Assembly (NCBI GenBank): GCA_019421725.1
Contig: JAHZES010000038.1
Coordinates: 1-14,164 of the forward strand
From: Clostridiales bacterium
Lineage (GTDB): Bacteria > Bacillota > Clostridia > Oscillospirales > Acutalibacteraceae
Direction: 5' to 3'
Length of the DNA: 14,164 nucleotides
The notes below the pieces were generated by a model. It made no database searches. It was given only the letters and a program-made list of their open reading frames with translations, and had not been told where the DNA came from. Position 1 is the first letter of the stretch; each line of letters opens with the position of its first letter. Positions 5,648-13,273 of this stretch are shown here, one piece after another. The position numbers and the translations under genes were made by a program.

Positions 5648-7696
5648 TCAATCAGTCGCTGCGTCTCCTTCTGCCGTCTCCTGTTCTGTTTCGCTGTTTA
5701 ATCCAAAATACTGGTCCAAAATCGCTTTGGCGGTAGAGGCCCCAGAATAACCGTGCGCACCGTGCTCCAAAACGACCACAACGGCTATTTCCGGGTTTTC
5801 GTAAGGCGCATAACAGGCAAACACACCGTGTGCCGATCCTGTCTGTGTGGTCGCGGTACCCGTTTTTCCGGCGATCGCGATGGGGTAATTTCCAAGCGTA
5901 GAGCTGACCGAACCTCCGGTGATCGCCTGACGCATACCCTGCTGCACTGCCCTCAGATTTGCCTCATCCACATTCAGCGTATTCAATACGGTCGGATTCT
6001 CCGCCACATCGGCTACAACTTCTTCCGTGCGCGAATAATCCGTGACCCTTTTGACCACATGCGCCTGATAACGCGTTCCGCCGTTTGCAATGGTCGAAAT
6101 ATAGCTTGCGATCTGGATAGGGGGAAACAGATTATCCGATTGTCCGATTGCCGCCTGAATGGTATCGCCAACCTCCCAGGTCGCCCCTCTTTTTTCTCTC
6201 TCCTTGCGGCCTGCAAGCGTACCGGTTGCTTCCGGAAGCTCGATCCCTGTCTTCTGCCCCAACCCGAGCGCTGTCTGATATTCGTTCATCTTATCAATGC
6301 CCAGCCGAAAGCCCGTTTCATAAAAGAAGATGTTGCACGAGACCTGCAGCGCATAACGGACGTTTGTATTACCGTGCCAACCGAGGCACTGAAACTTCCA
6401 TTGCGGAAGAAAACGGGAATAGATATGATTGCAGTGAATCGTCTCAGACGCCGAAATTTTTCCCTCCTGCAAACCGGCAAGCGCCACCGCCGGTTTCATC
6501 ACCGAGCCGGGGGGATAAATGCCAACCGTACAGCGGTCCACCAGCGGCGTTCCGACATCGTCCGAAGCCAGCGTCGCCAAATCCTCCACATACGTGGAAA
6601 GGTTATAAGACGGATACGTCGCCATGGTAAGAACTTCTCCGGTGTCAACCTTCATGACAACGGCTGCCGCACCGCTGCAATCGCCAAAGTTATATCTTGA
6701 ATCGCTGGCCGCATTAGCCAAAACCGCTTCCACATTGGCCTTGAGCGCATCCTGAGCAACCTTCTGCAGTTCGGTATCGATCGTTAAATATACCGTGTTT
6801 CCGTTTGTTGGGAGTGAGGTTTCCTCAACTGAAACAACATTGCCTCTTTTGTCGATCTCGATGGTACGAACGCCATCCGTTCCGTGGAGATATTTTTCCT
6901 GAGAGTTCTCCACCCCAAATTGGCCAAACTGGTCGGTCAGCTTATAGCCGTTTTCCTTGTTGGCCTTGTACTGTTCTTCTGTAATAGCGCCTACACGACC
7001 GATCACATGCGGTGCAATTTCGCCCGAAACATAATTGCGCACCGTGGTGTTCTGCACCGAAACACCGCCAAACGCATCGCGGTTCTCCATAATGACTGCG
7101 ACGGTTTGGTCGGAAACGTTCTGCGCAAACGTATAAGGATACGCAAATGAGTAGTTCTGACGGCGCATCTCATTGCGTACGCTGACGATCATCCGGGCAT
7201 CCTGCGCACTGTAATTCTGACACTCGTATTTTTCAATCAGCGCATCCATGCAGTTTTGCGCAGTAGCATATTGCTGCAGCCGGCATTCTGAAATGATGGA
7301 GGCGATCGCAGCTTCTTTTCCTTCCTCAAACTGATATTCTCCGTCTTCGCCGACGACGATTGGTAAATTGTCCGTCCATTCTTCCCTGTTGCTTTCCAGC
7401 AGGCGGCAAAGCTTAAGAATGATCTCATTTTCATTGCCGTCACGCATATACGCCTTGTCAAAAACAATATTCCGGCCAAGCCCGTTCACCGCCAGCTCAA
7501 CGCCGTTGCGGTCCAGAATTTCACCGCGCGCCGCCTGAATAGAAACGGTGCGGGTCCCGGTTTTTTCGGCATAGTCCCGGTAATATTCGCCGTTTACAAC
7601 CTGCAAACGGAACAATTCGCCTGCATAGGCAAGAAAAATAATCAGCGTCAGCGCCATCATAAAGAACGAGCGCGGAAAGTGAAATCGTTTTTTCAT
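5648..7696 (-). CDS. mrdA: Class B penicillin-binding protein 2 (elongasome D,D-transpeptidase)
   Basis: A 682-residue peptidoglycan transpeptidase. A short cytoplasmic N-terminus leads into one membrane anchor at residues ~10-28. The pedestal/dimerisation region follows, with the class B signature RGEILDRNG at 58-66. The transpeptidase domain carries S398-V-M-K401, S453-C-N455 and K611-T-G-T in AGKTGTATT. The order and spacing are right for an active penicillin-sensitive enzyme, and WHG and GQSDN-type flanks agree with PBP2. The Glu-rich C-terminal ~15 residues look disordered. The ATG at 7696 has GGGGGA 7 nt upstream; the in-frame starts at 7729 and 7759 have none and overlap mreD. It follows mreD by 34 nt. 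PBP2 normally works with RodA, which is not in this window. Confidence 0.93.
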   Translation of the reverse strand: MKKRFHFPRSFFMMALTLIIFLAYAGELFRLQVVNGEYYRDYAEKTGTRTVSIQAARGEILDRNGVELAVNGLGRNIVFDKAYMRDGNENEIILKLCRLLESNREEWTDNLPIVVGEDGEYQFEEGKEAAIASIISECRLQQYATAQNCMDALIEKYECQNYSAQDARMIVSVRNEMRRQNYSFAYPYTFAQNVSDQTVAVIMENRDAFGGVSVQNTTVRNYVSGEIAPHVIGRVGAITEEQYKANKENGYKLTDQFGQFGVENSQEKYLHGTDGVRTIEIDKRGNVVSVEETSLPTNGNTVYLTIDTELQKVAQDALKANVEAVLANAASDSRYNFGDCSGAAAVVMKVDTGEVLTMATYPSYNLSTYVEDLATLASDDVGTPLVDRCTVGIYPPGSVMKPAVALAGLQEGKISASETIHCNHIYSRFLPQWKFQCLGWHGNTNVRYALQVSCNIFFYETGFRLGIDKMNEYQTALGLGQKTGIELPEATGTLAGRKEREKRGATWEVGDTIQAAIGQSDNLFPPIQIASYISTIANGGTRYQAHVVKRVTDYSRTEEVVADVAENPTVLNTLNVDEANLRAVQQGMRQAITGGSVSSTLGNYPIAIAGKTGTATTQTGSAHGVFACYAPYENPEIAVVVVLEHGAHGYSGASTAKAILDQYFGLNSETEQETAEGDAATD

Positions 7697-7730
7697 TTCA
7701 GAGTCCCCCGGCCGATACGGCAAAATCATT

Positions 7731-8240
7731 TTAAGCGGCTTCGCTAAGCCGCAGTGCAATCACTCGGTTGAACAGATAAAGCAGCGGGGTCACAGCAAAG
7801 GTATAAATCATTTTTGGCAGAATGCTGCGCATAAACACATACTGCACATCCCCGTACCCCGGCAAAATGTAAAAGAACACCCATTGCAGAACCGTCACCA
7901 ACGGAACCGCCGCCAGTGCCGCAAGCAGCGCCACCAACAAATTCGTACGAAAAATCTGCATTGTCATGGAACCCAGCACAAAGCAGAGAACCGCCAAAAG
8001 AATGGCATGAAAGCCCAGAATATCGCTGCCGCCCATATCGATCAGCAGGCCAGCGGTAATCCCGACAGCCATTCCGCCAATATCGCCCTCAAACATGGCG
8101 ATCGTCAGCGCAGCCGGAATCAGCAGCACCGGTCTGGCGCCGGAAACAGCCGGAATAATGCCCGGTGTGGTCTGGAGCACATATAATACGATCAGCTCCA
8201 AAAAATATAAGATCCATCGAAACACACGCCTGACAGACAA
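7731..8240 (-). CDS. mreD: Rod shape-determining protein MreD (TTG start)
   Basis: A small integral membrane protein of ~169 residues with about five hydrophobic segments, weakly conserved as is normal for MreD. It is assigned by size, topology, the FEGDIGGMAVGITAGLLIDM segment, and position between mreC and PBP2. The start is most likely TTG at 8240, because a strong AAAAGGAGGG site lies exactly 8 nt before it. The frame also opens at GTG 8273, 8 nt after the mreC stop, but that codon has no ribosome site. MreD is a membrane scaffold of the elongasome. Confidence 0.85.
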   Translation of the reverse strand: MSVRRVFRWILYFLELIVLYVLQTTPGIIPAVSGARPVLLIPAALTIAMFEGDIGGMAVGITAGLLIDMGGSDILGFHAILLAVLCFVLGSMTMQIFRTNLLVALLAALAAVPLVTVLQWVFFYILPGYGDVQYVFMRSILPKMIYTFAVTPLLYLFNRVIALRLSEAA

Positions 8241-8281
8241 CAGCCTGCCCTCCTTTTCCTCGCAATTGTGCACGCGATCGT

Positions 8282-9154
8282 TTAGTTTTCGTTGAGCGAA
8301 TCCATGGTCTCACCCTGCCCTAAAAAGGAGGTGATAATAAAAACATTCTTAACATTCTGAATTTCTGATGCCGGCTGCAGCACCGCGGTAAGAGAGATAT
8401 CCAGCGAACCGGTACCGATGCTCTGCACAGTTCCGATCACAATATTAGCCGGAAAAACGCCGCCCATACCGGAGGTGACGATCAGCTCGCCATCCTGTAC
8501 GGCTGCCTTTGGGTCAAGCGACGTCAGCTGCACCAGATTCTGATCCGCCATTCTTTTGTCCCCGGTCAGGATCCCCGTGTCACCCGATTTGGCGCTGATG
8601 GCCGCAACCTGAACGTCCGGGCTGAAGATGGTCGCAACCTTTGCATAGGTCGCGCCAACCTTTGTCACACGGCCGACCAGCCCGTTCTCTGTAATAACCG
8701 GATCACCGGCCTGCACTCCCGCAAGCGAACCTTTGTTAATGGTAAATCCGTAAAACTCTTCATTAGGATCACGGCCCACCACAGACGCGGAAACAAACTC
8801 CCAATCCGGATTCAAATCCTTGAGGTCCAGGTATTTTTTCAACTGTTCGTTCTCTTTTTTAATGGAATAGTAATCCACCAGCTGTGTGTTCTTTTCTGCA
8901 AGCTGCTTTTCCAGTTCATCGATCCGGTCACGAAGCTCCTGCAGTGTTCTGGGGTCGTTTCGGTCAATTGCATCCTGCACCTTGTCTCCGCCCTCTCCTG
9001 CAATGTCCTGCATCGGAGTGGAAAACAACCCGATGATCGACGAGGTCAACGACGAAAAACCGCCAATACTCGCTGTGTAACCAATGGCGCCCAGCAACAC
9101 CACTACGGCCGCAACCAGCATTTTAAATCCCTTTGTATGAAAAAAATCCTTCAT
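8282..9154 (-). CDS. mreC: Rod shape-determining protein MreC
   Basis: A 290-residue bitopic protein. A short basic N-terminus precedes one membrane helix (~11-30). A coiled coil follows at ~68-112 (ELRDRIDELEKQLAEKNTQL and on), then the beta-rich extracytoplasmic MreC domain containing ASVVGRDPNEEFYGFTINKGS and GLVGRVTKVG, which are family hallmarks. MreC binds PBP2 and activates the elongasome from the outer face of the membrane. The ATG at 9154 is set by AAAGGAG 8 nt upstream; the longer frame to 9238 covers only spacer DNA. The mreD gene follows closely. Confidence 0.95.
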   Translation of the reverse strand: MKDFFHTKGFKMLVAAVVVLLGAIGYTASIGGFSSLTSSIIGLFSTPMQDIAGEGGDKVQDAIDRNDPRTLQELRDRIDELEKQLAEKNTQLVDYYSIKKENEQLKKYLDLKDLNPDWEFVSASVVGRDPNEEFYGFTINKGSLAGVQAGDPVITENGLVGRVTKVGATYAKVATIFSPDVQVAAISAKSGDTGILTGDKRMADQNLVQLTSLDPKAAVQDGELIVTSGMGGVFPANIVIGTVQSIGTGSLDISLTAVLQPASEIQNVKNVFIITSFLGQGETMDSLNEN

Positions 9155-9248
9155 GCGCCTGCTCCTTTCCCGGTTTTTCGGCTCTGCGCGGCGCAGAAAA
9201 GCATCCCCGCCAGAACCGATTGATGCGCGGCAGCGCAAAACAAAAGCA

Positions 9249-9288
9249 GGTCTGGCTTGCCCGGAAAATCTCCGAAAAAAACCAGACC
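9249..9288 (-). promoter_or_regulatory. Stem-loop between mreB and mreC, possible attenuator
   Basis: The 171-nt mreB-mreC gap is unusually long for this operon. It contains GGTCTGG (9249-9255) and CCAGACC (9282-9288), a perfect 7-bp inverted repeat with a 26-nt loop that has a small CCGG-like inner pairing. On the minus strand it is followed by TGCTTTTGTTTTG, a moderately U-rich tract. It could be a leaky terminator that lowers mreCD-PBP2 expression relative to mreB, or an RNA-processing site. Confidence 0.4.
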
Positions 9289-9325
9289 GGCAAAACCCTA
9301 TTGTTTTGAAAAAGGAATGCGCGGC

Positions 9326-10330
9326 TCAGCGGCGCGCTTTATAATAAGAGCTTGGCAAATTGACATCCAGCCGCTTGCCTGTACCGTCCGCGACACAGTC
9401 CAACGGGCGTTCCGCAACGTGTACCGGCATGCCGGTCTCCTGTGAAATCAACATATCCAGCCCGCGCAGCAGCGCCCCGCCGCCCGTCAGCATAATACCG
9501 TGGTCAATAATATCGGCGGAAAGCTCCGGGGGCGTTTTTTCCAGTGTGCTTTTCACGACCTCAACAATTGTCTGCAGCGGGTCGGAAAGCGCCTCCCGCA
9601 CCTCGGCAGCCGAAAGAACCACGTTTTTCGGCAAGCCGTCCACCAAATTGCGGCCCTTGATCTCGAACGTTCCCTCATCCTCGTAAGGCATGGCAGACCC
9701 GATGCGTACCTTGATGTCTTCCGCGGTACGTTCACCAATCAAAAGATTAAATTTCTTTTTCACATAGGAAATAATGGCTTCGTCGAATTTATCCCCTGCA
9801 ACCCGGGCGGAGACAGCCGTAACAATGTCGCCAAGTGAAATTACGGCAACCTCGGACGTACCTCCGCCGATATCGACTACCATGCTGCCGGTCGGCTCAT
9901 CCACCGGCAAGCCCGCTCCGATCGCAGCCGCCATCGGCTCCTCGATCAGATCGACATCCACAGCGCCCGCCTTGGTTGCGGCATCGCGCACTGCGCGGCG
10001 CTCTACCTCGGTAACTCCGGACGGAATGCAGATCACCACTTTGGCACGATGGAACGGCCCGCTTTTGACCGCTTTGGTAATAAAATGCTTCAGCATTGTC
10101 GCGGTAATGTCAAAATCCGCGATCACGCCGTCCTTCAAAGGACGAACCGCAACAATGGAACCCGGAGTACGGCCAATCATCTCTTTGGCCTGTGCGCCAA
10201 CGGCAAGAACATTATCGGTACGAACGTCGACCGCGACCACCGACGGCTCGCGGATAACGATTCCTTTTCCCTTCATATAGACAAGTGTGTTTGCGGTACC
10301 GAGATCTATCCCGATTTCTTTCGTGAACAT
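9326..10330 (-). CDS. mreB: Cell-shape actin homologue MreB
   Basis: A 334-residue bacterial actin with all nucleotide-binding motifs: phosphate-1 IGIDLGTANT (residues 6-15), the connect/phosphate-2 region VVDIGGGTSEVAVIS (~151-165), IEEPMAAAIGAGLPV (~129-143) and the adenosine motif IMLTGGGALLRG near the C-terminus. MreB filaments run beneath the membrane and direct lateral-wall synthesis by MreC, MreD, RodA and PBP2. The ATG at 10330 has GGAAAGGAG ~10 nt upstream; the frame to 10378 has no site of its own. It is the first gene of the cluster, has a clear promoter and ~95 nt of leader. Confidence 0.97.
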   Translation of the reverse strand: MFTKEIGIDLGTANTLVYMKGKGIVIREPSVVAVDVRTDNVLAVGAQAKEMIGRTPGSIVAVRPLKDGVIADFDITATMLKHFITKAVKSGPFHRAKVVICIPSGVTEVERRAVRDAATKAGAVDVDLIEEPMAAAIGAGLPVDEPTGSMVVDIGGGTSEVAVISLGDIVTAVSARVAGDKFDEAIISYVKKKFNLLIGERTAEDIKVRIGSAMPYEDEGTFEIKGRNLVDGLPKNVVLSAAEVREALSDPLQTIVEVVKSTLEKTPPELSADIIDHGIMLTGGGALLRGLDMLISQETGMPVHVAERPLDCVADGTGKRLDVNLPSSYYKARR

Positions 10331-10375
10331 TCTCTTTTGACTCCTTTCCAGTATCGGCAGAAAACGCCTGTTCAA

Positions 10376-10398
10376 CATCTCCGCCGGAAGGCGGGATG
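10376..10398 (-). promoter_or_regulatory. Stem-loop in the mreB 5' leader
   Basis: CCGCC-GGAA-GGCGG (10381-10394), flanked by CATC and GATG with one unpaired base, makes a compact hairpin in the leader between the mreB promoter and its ribosome site. No U-tract follows in the transcribed direction, so it is not a terminator. It may stabilise the mRNA. Confidence 0.4.
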
Positions 10399-10431
10399 CA
10401 AAATCTTTACAAATAGAATGATTATTCTTTT

Positions 10432-10460
10432 ATTATAACCGCAAACCGGAGATTTCTCAA
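10432..10460 (-). promoter_or_regulatory. Sigma-A promoter of the mreBCD-mrdA operon
   Basis: On the minus strand TTGAGA (10455-10460) and a perfect TATAAT (10432-10437) are separated by 17 nt. The predicted start is near 10425, ~95 nt before the mreB ATG. Confidence 0.8.
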
Positions 10461-10493
10461 TAACTAAATTGTTATTCGTCAAAAAAAATTGAA

Positions 10494-10528
10494 GAAAGCC
10501 CGCTCTGGCAAAAGCCAAAGCGGGCTGC
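10494..10528 (-). terminator. Intrinsic terminator after the DUF1540 gene
   Basis: On the minus strand AGCCCGCT-TTGG-CTTTT-GCCA-GAGCGGGCT folds into a stable hairpin, followed by TTCTTCAATTTTTTTT. It separates the DUF1540 gene from the mreB promoter. Confidence 0.8.
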
Positions 10529-10541
10529 AGGCTGTGTTTAC

Positions 10542-10712
10542 TTATTTCGCCATAAAGGACTGGCAATCCGTGCACTGATCCATCGTCGGGTTCGCTTCAT
10601 GCGTACCAACGGTAATGCAGTTCAGGCTGCAGTAGTCCTCAGAAGAACAGTGGTTTTTGCACTGCTCCACATGGCACTTGATGCTGTGATTCGCCTGGCA
10701 ATTACAATCCAT
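10542..10712 (-). CDS. Small cysteine-rich DUF1540 protein
   Basis: A 56-residue protein with eight cysteines. The spacing in IKCHVEQCKNHC, YCSLNCITVG and the ending MDQCTDCQSFMAK matches the DUF1540 pattern, a short clostridial and bacillary domain thought to bind metal (inference from the cysteines). No signal peptide or membrane segment. The ATG at 10712 is preferred because AAAGGAG lies 11 nt upstream; the ATG at 10733 overlaps that site and has none itself. It follows the D,D-carboxypeptidase gene on the same strand and ends in its own terminator. Confidence 0.8.
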   Translation of the reverse strand: MDCNCQANHSIKCHVEQCKNHCSSEDYCSLNCITVGTHEANPTMDQCTDCQSFMAK

Positions 10713-10785
10713 TCTTAAAACAGCTCCTTTCATGATGAACGCATTTTCCGCGCAGCGCCGGTCGTTTCTCCGGTGTGCGTGACAG

Positions 10786-10815
10786 TAGTTTGTGCGAAAT
10801 GTATTCCCCTATTCA
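10786..10815 (-). promoter_or_regulatory. Possible sigma-G/F-like promoter of the DUF1540 gene
   Basis: No good sigma-A promoter is visible in the 130-nt gap. The minus strand does have TGAATA (10810-10815) and CAAACTA (10786-10792) with a 17-nt spacer, resembling the forespore sigma-G type (TGnATA, CAnnnTA). This would place the start ~70 nt before the gene. One match to a loose pattern is weak evidence. Confidence 0.25.
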
Positions 10816-10842
10816 TGAATGAGCCGAAAATTGCGTTTCGGT

Positions 10843-12288
10843 TTATCTGTAATTTTTGTAGTTTCTGGAATTTGCACCGCCATTTTTGCGCTGCTGTTTT
10901 TTCTTTTTGATATTATAGGCAATTGACACCGCAAGATAGATCACCAGAAGCACCGCCAGCACCGCAAGGCCGATTTTGATCCATTTGGAGCCGAGAACCG
11001 ATTCGGCCTTATCCAAAATCACCAGCAGCTGCGAGCTCTCGACGCTTTCGTCCGCAACCAGCCGAACCGTCCCGAGCACCATTCTGTTGTCGCCGTAACC
11101 GTAGGAAACGGTTGCGGTACCCAGCACATCGCCCTTTTTCACCGGTGCGCTGACCGATTCCGGTATATCGTCGTTTGGCGTTACAAGCACGCTGGCAGCG
11201 TCAATTTCCGTCGGAACCATTGTAGCAAAATCGCTTTCCGGCACCAGCAGCAGGCTGTCCTTATTCCATGCAAAGTTCAGCTTTACCTGTTTGACCGCCT
11301 CGGAGGATGTGACAAGCGTTTTGTAGCTCAGCGTGGAAAACGCCCATCCGTAGAGCGCTTTTGCATCAAGCATTGCGCCATTTTTTGCTTTTTTTCCTTC
11401 GGCGTCCTTCAGCGGCGCGCCAAACGACACACACAGATACCTTGCTTTTTTTGACGCATTGTAGGCGGTGGTCACAAGGCAATAGCCCGCCTCTCCTGTA
11501 CTGCCGGTTTTGACACCCTCCACGTATTTGTAATAATAGCTCCCGCCGCTGACGCTGTCCTGCATGTAATTGGTGGTCGAAAGCGTGGTAGCTGTTTTAC
11601 GGACGTTGTCTGCCGGAACAGTGTACCGGGTGGTTTTGCAGACCTTCATAAAAAAATCGGCATACTGCGAAGAGAGAATGTACTGAACGATCCTGGCCAT
11701 ATCATTGGCAGTGGTGTAATGCTGCGGGTCATGCAGGCCGTGCGGATTGACAAAATGCGTATTGGTACAGCCAAGCTCCTGTGCACGCTGATTCATCATA
11801 TCCACAAATTTTGGAATTGCCTCTCCCTGCACACCGCCTCCCAAATAATCCGCGATCACCATCGCCGCATCATTGCCGGACGGAACCATCAGGCAGTAAA
11901 GCAGCTGCTCTGCGGTAAGCGTTTCGCCCCGAAGAACGCCCGCCAGCGAAGAATTCGTCCCTCCGAGCAGATCAAGCGCATAGGCCGGAGCGGTGATTTG
12001 TGTGTTCAAATCCGGCACATTTTCCAACAGCAGCAGCGCCACAAGAATTTTTGTAACGGAGGCCGGCTCCATCGCGTCGTCCGCATGATAGGAAAACACC
12101 GTTTCACCCGTATCCAGATTAACCAGGACCGCGGTTTTGGAATAAAGCTCCGAACCCTCCGCCGAACCGGCGTCCCGCGCCTTTTGCAGAAAGTCCTCTG
12201 TAAAATCCGCCGCAAATGCTTGTAAAGGGGAAAGCACCACCGCCGCTAATAAAACAAAGGCCAGTAAAAATTTTGCTGTTTTTTTCAT
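10843..12288 (-). CDS. D-alanyl-D-alanine carboxypeptidase, DacF/PBP5 type
   Basis: A 481-residue exported low-molecular-weight PBP (peptidase family S11). A Sec signal peptide spans ~1-27 (KK, hydrophobic core, AFAA). The catalytic motifs are S77-V-T-K80, S137-G-N139 and K260-T-G262 within EGVKTGSTGEAGY. A C-terminal beta-rich domain (~320-420) follows. The end has a hydrophobic segment (~440-462) and a very basic tail, so it is anchored by a true membrane helix rather than the amphipathic helix of E. coli PBP5. It removes the terminal D-Ala of stem peptides outside the cell. AAGGAG precedes the ATG at 12288. DacF is the sporulation member in Bacillus, but the sequence alone cannot tell DacA from DacF. 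Confidence 0.93.
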   Translation of the reverse strand: MKKTAKFLLAFVLLAAVVLSPLQAFAADFTEDFLQKARDAGSAEGSELYSKTAVLVNLDTGETVFSYHADDAMEPASVTKILVALLLLENVPDLNTQITAPAYALDLLGGTNSSLAGVLRGETLTAEQLLYCLMVPSGNDAAMVIADYLGGGVQGEAIPKFVDMMNQRAQELGCTNTHFVNPHGLHDPQHYTTANDMARIVQYILSSQYADFFMKVCKTTRYTVPADNVRKTATTLSTTNYMQDSVSGGSYYYKYVEGVKTGSTGEAGYCLVTTAYNASKKARYLCVSFGAPLKDAEGKKAKNGAMLDAKALYGWAFSTLSYKTLVTSSEAVKQVKLNFAWNKDSLLLVPESDFATMVPTEIDAASVLVTPNDDIPESVSAPVKKGDVLGTATVSYGYGDNRMVLGTVRLVADESVESSQLLVILDKAESVLGSKWIKIGLAVLAVLLVIYLAVSIAYNIKKKKQQRKNGGANSRNYKNYR

Positions 12289-12322
12289 GGAACTTTCTCC
12301 TTCGATGTGGTATGATGAGTAC

Positions 12323-12350
12323 AGTATATCATTTTAATGTGCAAAGTAAA
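12323..12350 (-). promoter_or_regulatory. Promoter of the D,D-carboxypeptidase gene
   Basis: On the minus strand TTTACT (12345-12350) and TATACT (12323-12328) are 16 nt apart, predicting a start near 12316, ~28 nt before the ATG. A sigma-A type promoter fits better than a forespore one. Confidence 0.5.
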
Positions 12351-12421
12351 AGAGAAAACATGAAAATTCAGGTTGGAAATTCTTTTTTTCTGAACACCGG
12401 AAAGGCAAGGTTTTTGCAGGT

Positions 12422-13096
12422 ATGATCTGGATCACAGGAGACACACACGGGGATTTGTCCCGGTTTCAAACAAAAGCAGTCCGCAGGCTCCGTTCGGGAG
12501 ATTCTCTGATCATCTGCGGAGATTTCGGTTTCATTTGGGACGGAAGCGCCAAAGAAAAGAAAGCGCTGAAATGGCTGCAAAAAAGAAAATACAATATTCT
12601 GTTTCTGGACGGCAAGCATGAAAACTATGACTTACTGCGCGGGTTCCCGGAAAGCGAGGCGTTTGGCGGCAAGGTGCAGTCGCTCGGCGGAAATGTATAT
12701 CATCTGCTGCGCGGTGAAATTTATGAGCTGGAGGGCAAGCGCATCTTTGCGTTCGGCGGCGGAGAAAGCAGCGAAAAGGAGTTTCGCCGCGAACAGGACT
12801 GTTTCTGGGACGACGAAATGCCCACCGCTGCGGAAATGGAGCACGCAGTAAACAACTTGAACCGCTGCGGGCGCAAGGTGGATTACATTATTACGCACGA
12901 GGCGCCGGTCGCGGCCAAAGGGCTGCACCACAACCGCGTCGATTCAGTCAGTACGCTGGAGGCTTTTTTTGACGAGGCCGCCCGTCACGTGGAATTTTCC
13001 TGCTGGTACTTTGGCAGCATTCATCAGAACAAGCGTATCTCCACCCGCTATCACGCGTTGTTTGACGATGTGGTTTGCGCGGACGGGCAAAAATGA
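12422..13096 (+). CDS. Calcineurin-like metallophosphoesterase family protein with altered metal motifs
   Basis: The 224-residue protein has the family order: GDTHG (D7, H9), GDFGFIWD (D34), the GNHE-equivalent at 64-67, ITHEAP (H159) and the GHxH-equivalent at 198-201. Two ligand motifs differ from the usual ones. GNHE reads GKHE (K65 for the metal-binding Asn), and GHxH reads GSIH (S199 for the first His). The enzyme would be a cytosolic phosphomonoesterase or phosphodiesterase of unknown substrate, perhaps with changed metal use. The ribosome site is weak (AAGG ~11 nt upstream) and I see no clear promoter in the 133-nt gap shared with the divergent carboxypeptidase gene. No other in-frame start is available. 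Confidence 0.8.
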   Translation: MIWITGDTHGDLSRFQTKAVRRLRSGDSLIICGDFGFIWDGSAKEKKALKWLQKRKYNILFLDGKHENYDLLRGFPESEAFGGKVQSLGGNVYHLLRGEIYELEGKRIFAFGGGESSEKEFRREQDCFWDDEMPTAAEMEHAVNNLNRCGRKVDYIITHEAPVAAKGLHHNRVDSVSTLEAFFDEAARHVEFSCWYFGSIHQNKRISTRYHALFDDVVCADGQK

Positions 13097-13139
13097 GCCC
13101 GAGCTCCCTGCCGCTGCTTTGCAGCAAATACGCAAAAAC

Positions 13140-13195
13140 AGGACAGATTTCTCTGCCAGCTCATGCTGCAATCGGAAATCTGTCCTGCTTATTTA
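13140..13195. terminator. Bidirectional terminator between convergent genes
   Basis: AGGACAGATTTC (13140-13151) and GAAATCTGTCCT (13175-13186) form a perfect 12-bp stem, with an inner CAGC-TCAT-GCTG hairpin. On the minus strand it runs into a GTTTTTG tract, and on the plus strand into GCTTATTTATATTG. It therefore serves the ECF gene well and the phosphoesterase gene moderately. Confidence 0.85.
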
Positions 13196-13273
13196 TATTG
13201 TTTTCAACTAAAACGGAGAACCGTTTTCTCACTGCGGCGTCTCCTTGCACAGAACGCAGTCTTCCCAACAGGG

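Noticed and set aside
5753..6700. A 315-codon plus-strand open frame opposite PBP2
   Set aside because: It is the antisense of a well-supported transpeptidase gene. It is Arg/His-rich with no recognisable motif and has no ribosome site.
10824..10841. CCGAAA/TTTCGG hairpin as a terminator after the carboxypeptidase gene
   Set aside because: The stem is only 6 bp and no T-tract follows on the minus strand, so the transcript may read through into the DUF1540 gene.
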